This document shows, one piece after another, positions 61,584-64,000 of a stretch of 64,000 nt of DNA; the first letter of the stretch is position 1, and each line of letters begins with the position of its first letter. The DNA is from Nodosilinea sp. PGN35 (GTDB lineage: Bacteria > Cyanobacteriota > Cyanobacteriia > Phormidesmidales > Phormidesmidaceae): assembly GCF_029109325.1 (NCBI RefSeq), contig NZ_JAQKQJ010000009.1:1-64000 (forward strand), read 5' to 3'. Under the pieces are notes generated by a model. That model searched no databases and was not told where the DNA came from. It was given only the letters and a program-made list of their open reading frames with translations. Made by a program: the position numbers and the translations under genes.

Positions 61584-64000
61584 ATGCTCGATCGCTTTTG
61601 GGAAGTGCTGGGGTACGTCTTTGCCCTCAACGAGGAAGCCTTTCGCATTGCCACCACCATCCCCAGGGGTCAGGGGTTAGCGCTGCTGCTGGTGCTGCTG
61701 GCGGGGCTATCCCAGGGCATTGGTCAGAGCATTATTTTGTTTATCAACCAGGTACGGCCCGCCCGGTTTGTGCTCAGTCTGACTATCAATGCGGTGCTGT
61801 TTGCCTTTGGCTTTTTGGCCCTGGTGCTGAGCACCTGGCTGGTGACGCTGGCCCCCTGGACGCGGAGTATCCCCTTTAACCATCTGGTGACGGTGCTGGG
61901 GGCGGCCTACGCGCCTCTGCTGTTTGCCTTTTTGGGGGCGCTGCCCTACCTGGGGGTACCCATTCTCAACCTGCTGTCGGTGTGGCACCTGCTGGCCATG
62001 GTGGTGGGGGTAGCGGCGATCGCCAACCTCCCCATTGGCAGCGCCTTCGGCTACGTCGCCCTGGGCTGGGTGGTGCTGCAAGTGCTGCAAAGCACCGTCG
62101 GTCGCCCCGTTGCCAGCCTGGGCAAACGGGTGGCCAACCGGGCCGCCGGGGTCGATCTGGTCACCAACCGCCGCGACCTGGCCGAGTCGTACCGCGACAA
62201 TCTGGCTCAGACCTCCACCCGCTGGGCCGAAGAATTTACTCAGCGCATCAGCGCCTTTAGTCAGGGGGATGTGGTGGCGGCGGTCACGGGAGAACCCACG
62301 GGTCTGGCCACGGCAAACGGCGCTGTGTCTGTCAACCCTGGCCCCAATGCCCAGCGCCTGTGGCCCCAGCTCAAACCCGTCCTCGGGCTGCTGGCCATGG
62401 CGGTGCTGACGGTGGTGGTGCTGGCGCTGCTGCGCCCCCTGCGCGAGTGGTGGTTTGGCTGGCTGGGCGGCCTGCCAGCCCCCGTCCAGCTGGTGCTAAA
62501 CCTGATCTGGATTGGCCTGGTCGCCCTGGTGGTAGCCGGGCTGCTGGCCCCCCTCGAAACCCTAGGCTGGTGGGCAGGCTGGTACGACGACGAAGTCAAC
62601 ACCACCGTCAACGCCGGGGAGCTAGCCGATCCCCTGGTTGACCCCAGCCAGGTGAGCCGCTACCTGGTCTACCTCGATGGCATTGGCATCTCCAGTTTTG
62701 AGTACCTACCCGACATCGAAGAATTTCTCGACACCCTGGCCCCCAACCTGCCAAAGCATGTGGCGCTGATTCGCGGCATCATGCCCTACTCGGTGATGAA
62801 TGCGCCCCTCAACGAAGACCGCCCCCTGTCCTTTTTGTGGCGCTACGCCGACCGGCTGCGGTTTGCCAACCCCATGAGCGTGCTGGGGCTGCTGGTCAAC
62901 CTCCGCAACGTGCTGATTGTGGGAGTGTCTGCCGACAAGCGCTACGGCCCGCTCTACAACCAGGGCATTGCCCAGGTGGTGTTTAACGGCCTGGTAAAAA
63001 ATGGCTACCGAGTAGGCAGCGGCACCCCCGTCACCCTGATGGGCTACAGCGGCGGCGGTCAGATGTCCTGCGCCAGCGCCCCCTACCTGAAGCGCGCCCT
63101 GGGGGCACCCATTGACGTAATTTCTTTAGGGGGGGTAATCAGCGCCAACATCAACCTACTCACCCTAGAGCACCTCTACCACCTGTCGGGCGAAAAAGAC
63201 GTGGTGGAAAAGCTTGGCCCCAAGATCTTTCCAGGCCGCTGGCGGCTGTTTCCGCTCTCCTACTGGAACCGGGCCAAGCGGCGGGGCAAGATCAGCTTTG
63301 TCTCTCTGGGGCCGGTGGGGCACCAGGTACCGGGGGGCATTCTTGACCCCAAACTCCTCTTGCCCGACGGTCGCAGCTCCCTGGCTCAGACCATCGACAC
63401 GATCAACGCCATTTTGCGCGGCGACATGCTCGAGGCCGGGCTAGAGCGGGGCGGCAAGGCGAACAACTACGACATTTTTGCCGCCAACCCCCTGGTGCAG
63501 CACCAGAGCTATCCCCTCGACGGGCGGCCCGACCCGGCCCTCTATCGGCCCCTGGGCGACTGGGTAGGGCGGCTGATTTTGCCCGCCAAAGCTGAGCGGT
63601 TTGGCGGGGTCTTCTACGAAGTTCACCACGCACCGGAGGATCACCGGAGGCTGGTGGGCCAGGCGGTCAAGCTGCGCTGGTCAGAGCATCCCCTGACCCA
63701 AAAAATGGTGCAGGCGGTCACCCACGACGTCCACTTTAGCGCCGATGCCGAGTACGCCAGCCGCTTTGGCGGCGTGATCAACCCGGTGCGGCTGAACCAC
63801 TGGCTGCGGGTTGACCCGCTGGAGTCCCTGGCCGGGTCGCTGCCGGGGGATGACTTAATCGCCGTGGTGGAGAATCCCCAGGTGGTGCTGGACAGAGACG
63901 GGGTGACGCTCTTGATCAGCACCCAGCCCATGGAGGTGACGGGGCGCTACTACGCTCTGGTGCAGTTTGTGCAGCCGCTGGGCGGGGACCGCTGGAGCGT
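61584..64000 (+). CDS. large membrane protein with hydrolase-like domain, 3' end beyond window
   Basis: At least 805 codons, no stop before the window edge. The N-terminal region has about five membrane helices (GLALLLVLLAGLSQGIGQSI, VLSLTINAVLFAFGFLALVL, LLFAFLGALPYLGVPILNLL) resembling a Yip1-like domain. Two more helices (VLGLLAMAVLTVVVLALL; LVLNLIWIGLVALVVAGLL) follow near 255-330. A soluble part then has VTLMGYSGGGQMSCASA, a GxSxG nucleophile-elbow motif (about 487-503), after YLVYLDGIGISSFEYLPDIE. This suggests an alpha/beta-hydrolase (lipase- or thioesterase-like) at the membrane. The family is not named with certainty. Confidence 0.7.
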   Translation, partial: MLDRFWEVLGYVFALNEEAFRIATTIPRGQGLALLLVLLAGLSQGIGQSIILFINQVRPARFVLSLTINAVLFAFGFLALVLSTWLVTLAPWTRSIPFNHLVTVLGAAYAPLLFAFLGALPYLGVPILNLLSVWHLLAMVVGVAAIANLPIGSAFGYVALGWVVLQVLQSTVGRPVASLGKRVANRAAGVDLVTNRRDLAESYRDNLAQTSTRWAEEFTQRISAFSQGDVVAAVTGEPTGLATANGAVSVNPGPNAQRLWPQLKPVLGLLAMAVLTVVVLALLRPLREWWFGWLGGLPAPVQLVLNLIWIGLVALVVAGLLAPLETLGWWAGWYDDEVNTTVNAGELADPLVDPSQVSRYLVYLDGIGISSFEYLPDIEEFLDTLAPNLPKHVALIRGIMPYSVMNAPLNEDRPLSFLWRYADRLRFANPMSVLGLLVNLRNVLIVGVSADKRYGPLYNQGIAQVVFNGLVKNGYRVGSGTPVTLMGYSGGGQMSCASAPYLKRALGAPIDVISLGGVISANINLLTLEHLYHLSGEKDVVEKLGPKIFPGRWRLFPLSYWNRAKRRGKISFVSLGPVGHQVPGGILDPKLLLPDGRSSLAQTIDTINAILRGDMLEAGLERGGKANNYDIFAANPLVQHQSYPLDGRPDPALYRPLGDWVGRLILPAKAERFGGVFYEVHHAPEDHRRLVGQAVKLRWSEHPLTQKMVQAVTHDVHFSADAEYASRFGGVINPVRLNHWLRVDPLESLAGSLPGDDLIAVVENPQVVLDRDGVTLLISTQPMEVTGRYYALVQFVQPLGGDRWS

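Overview
The window comes from a cyanobacterial chromosome. It holds a light-dependent protochlorophyllide reductase gene, many GCGATCGC (HIP1-type) octamers, three GAF domains with cyanobacteriochrome signatures, and short heptamer/octamer repeats typical of filamentous cyanobacteria. The species cannot be fixed from sequence alone.

Positions 1-20,280 look like an integrated mobile island ending at a tRNA-Pro(CGG) gene. Reading inward from the tRNA there is a tyrosine integrase, a CI/LexA-type repressor divergent from a Ner-like regulator and an excisionase-like HTH gene, an ISKra4-type insertion, a NACHT ATPase, a MobF relaxase with its ribbon-helix-helix partner, and a plasmid-type segregation locus. 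That locus has an actin-like ParM gene, two small downstream genes and a phased iteron array. Next come the DISARM core genes drmA-drmB-drmC, with no methyltransferase in view, and a toxin-antitoxin-like trio. The combination is an integrated plasmid or ICE/IME carrying anti-phage cargo. Its left end was not found.

Positions 20,565-29,040 are mostly housekeeping: phosphohexomutase, por, a hexapeptide acyltransferase, fusA and two small or TPR proteins.

Positions 29,311-49,126 are rich in signalling genes: a CBS4-GAF(DXCF)-PAS-kinase, an overlapping REC-pseudokinase, a pentapeptide-repeat protein, a chaperone-usher pilus cluster, a second DXCF-GAF hybrid kinase, a NarL-type regulator, a GAF-LOV hybrid kinase and an overlapping REC-GGDEF cyclase. 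A third DXCF-GAF protein, fused to EAL and GGDEF, lies at 56.4-58.7 kb. Together these suggest blue/green light input into phosphorelays and c-di-GMP, with the nearby pilus as a possible but unproven output.

The rest (49-64 kb) is metabolism and transport: gamma-glutamyltransferase, CNT nucleoside transporter, ribokinase, a TIGR02587/TIGR02588 membrane pair, a sugar O-acetyltransferase, a transketolase-like enzyme and a large membrane protein cut by the window edge.

Most promising for novelty are the methylase-less DISARM core on a conjugation-type element, the 11-bp/73-bp phased iteron array beside a frameshifted ParM gene, the mosaic NACHT gene, and the concentration of predicted photoreceptors tied to c-di-GMP enzymes.
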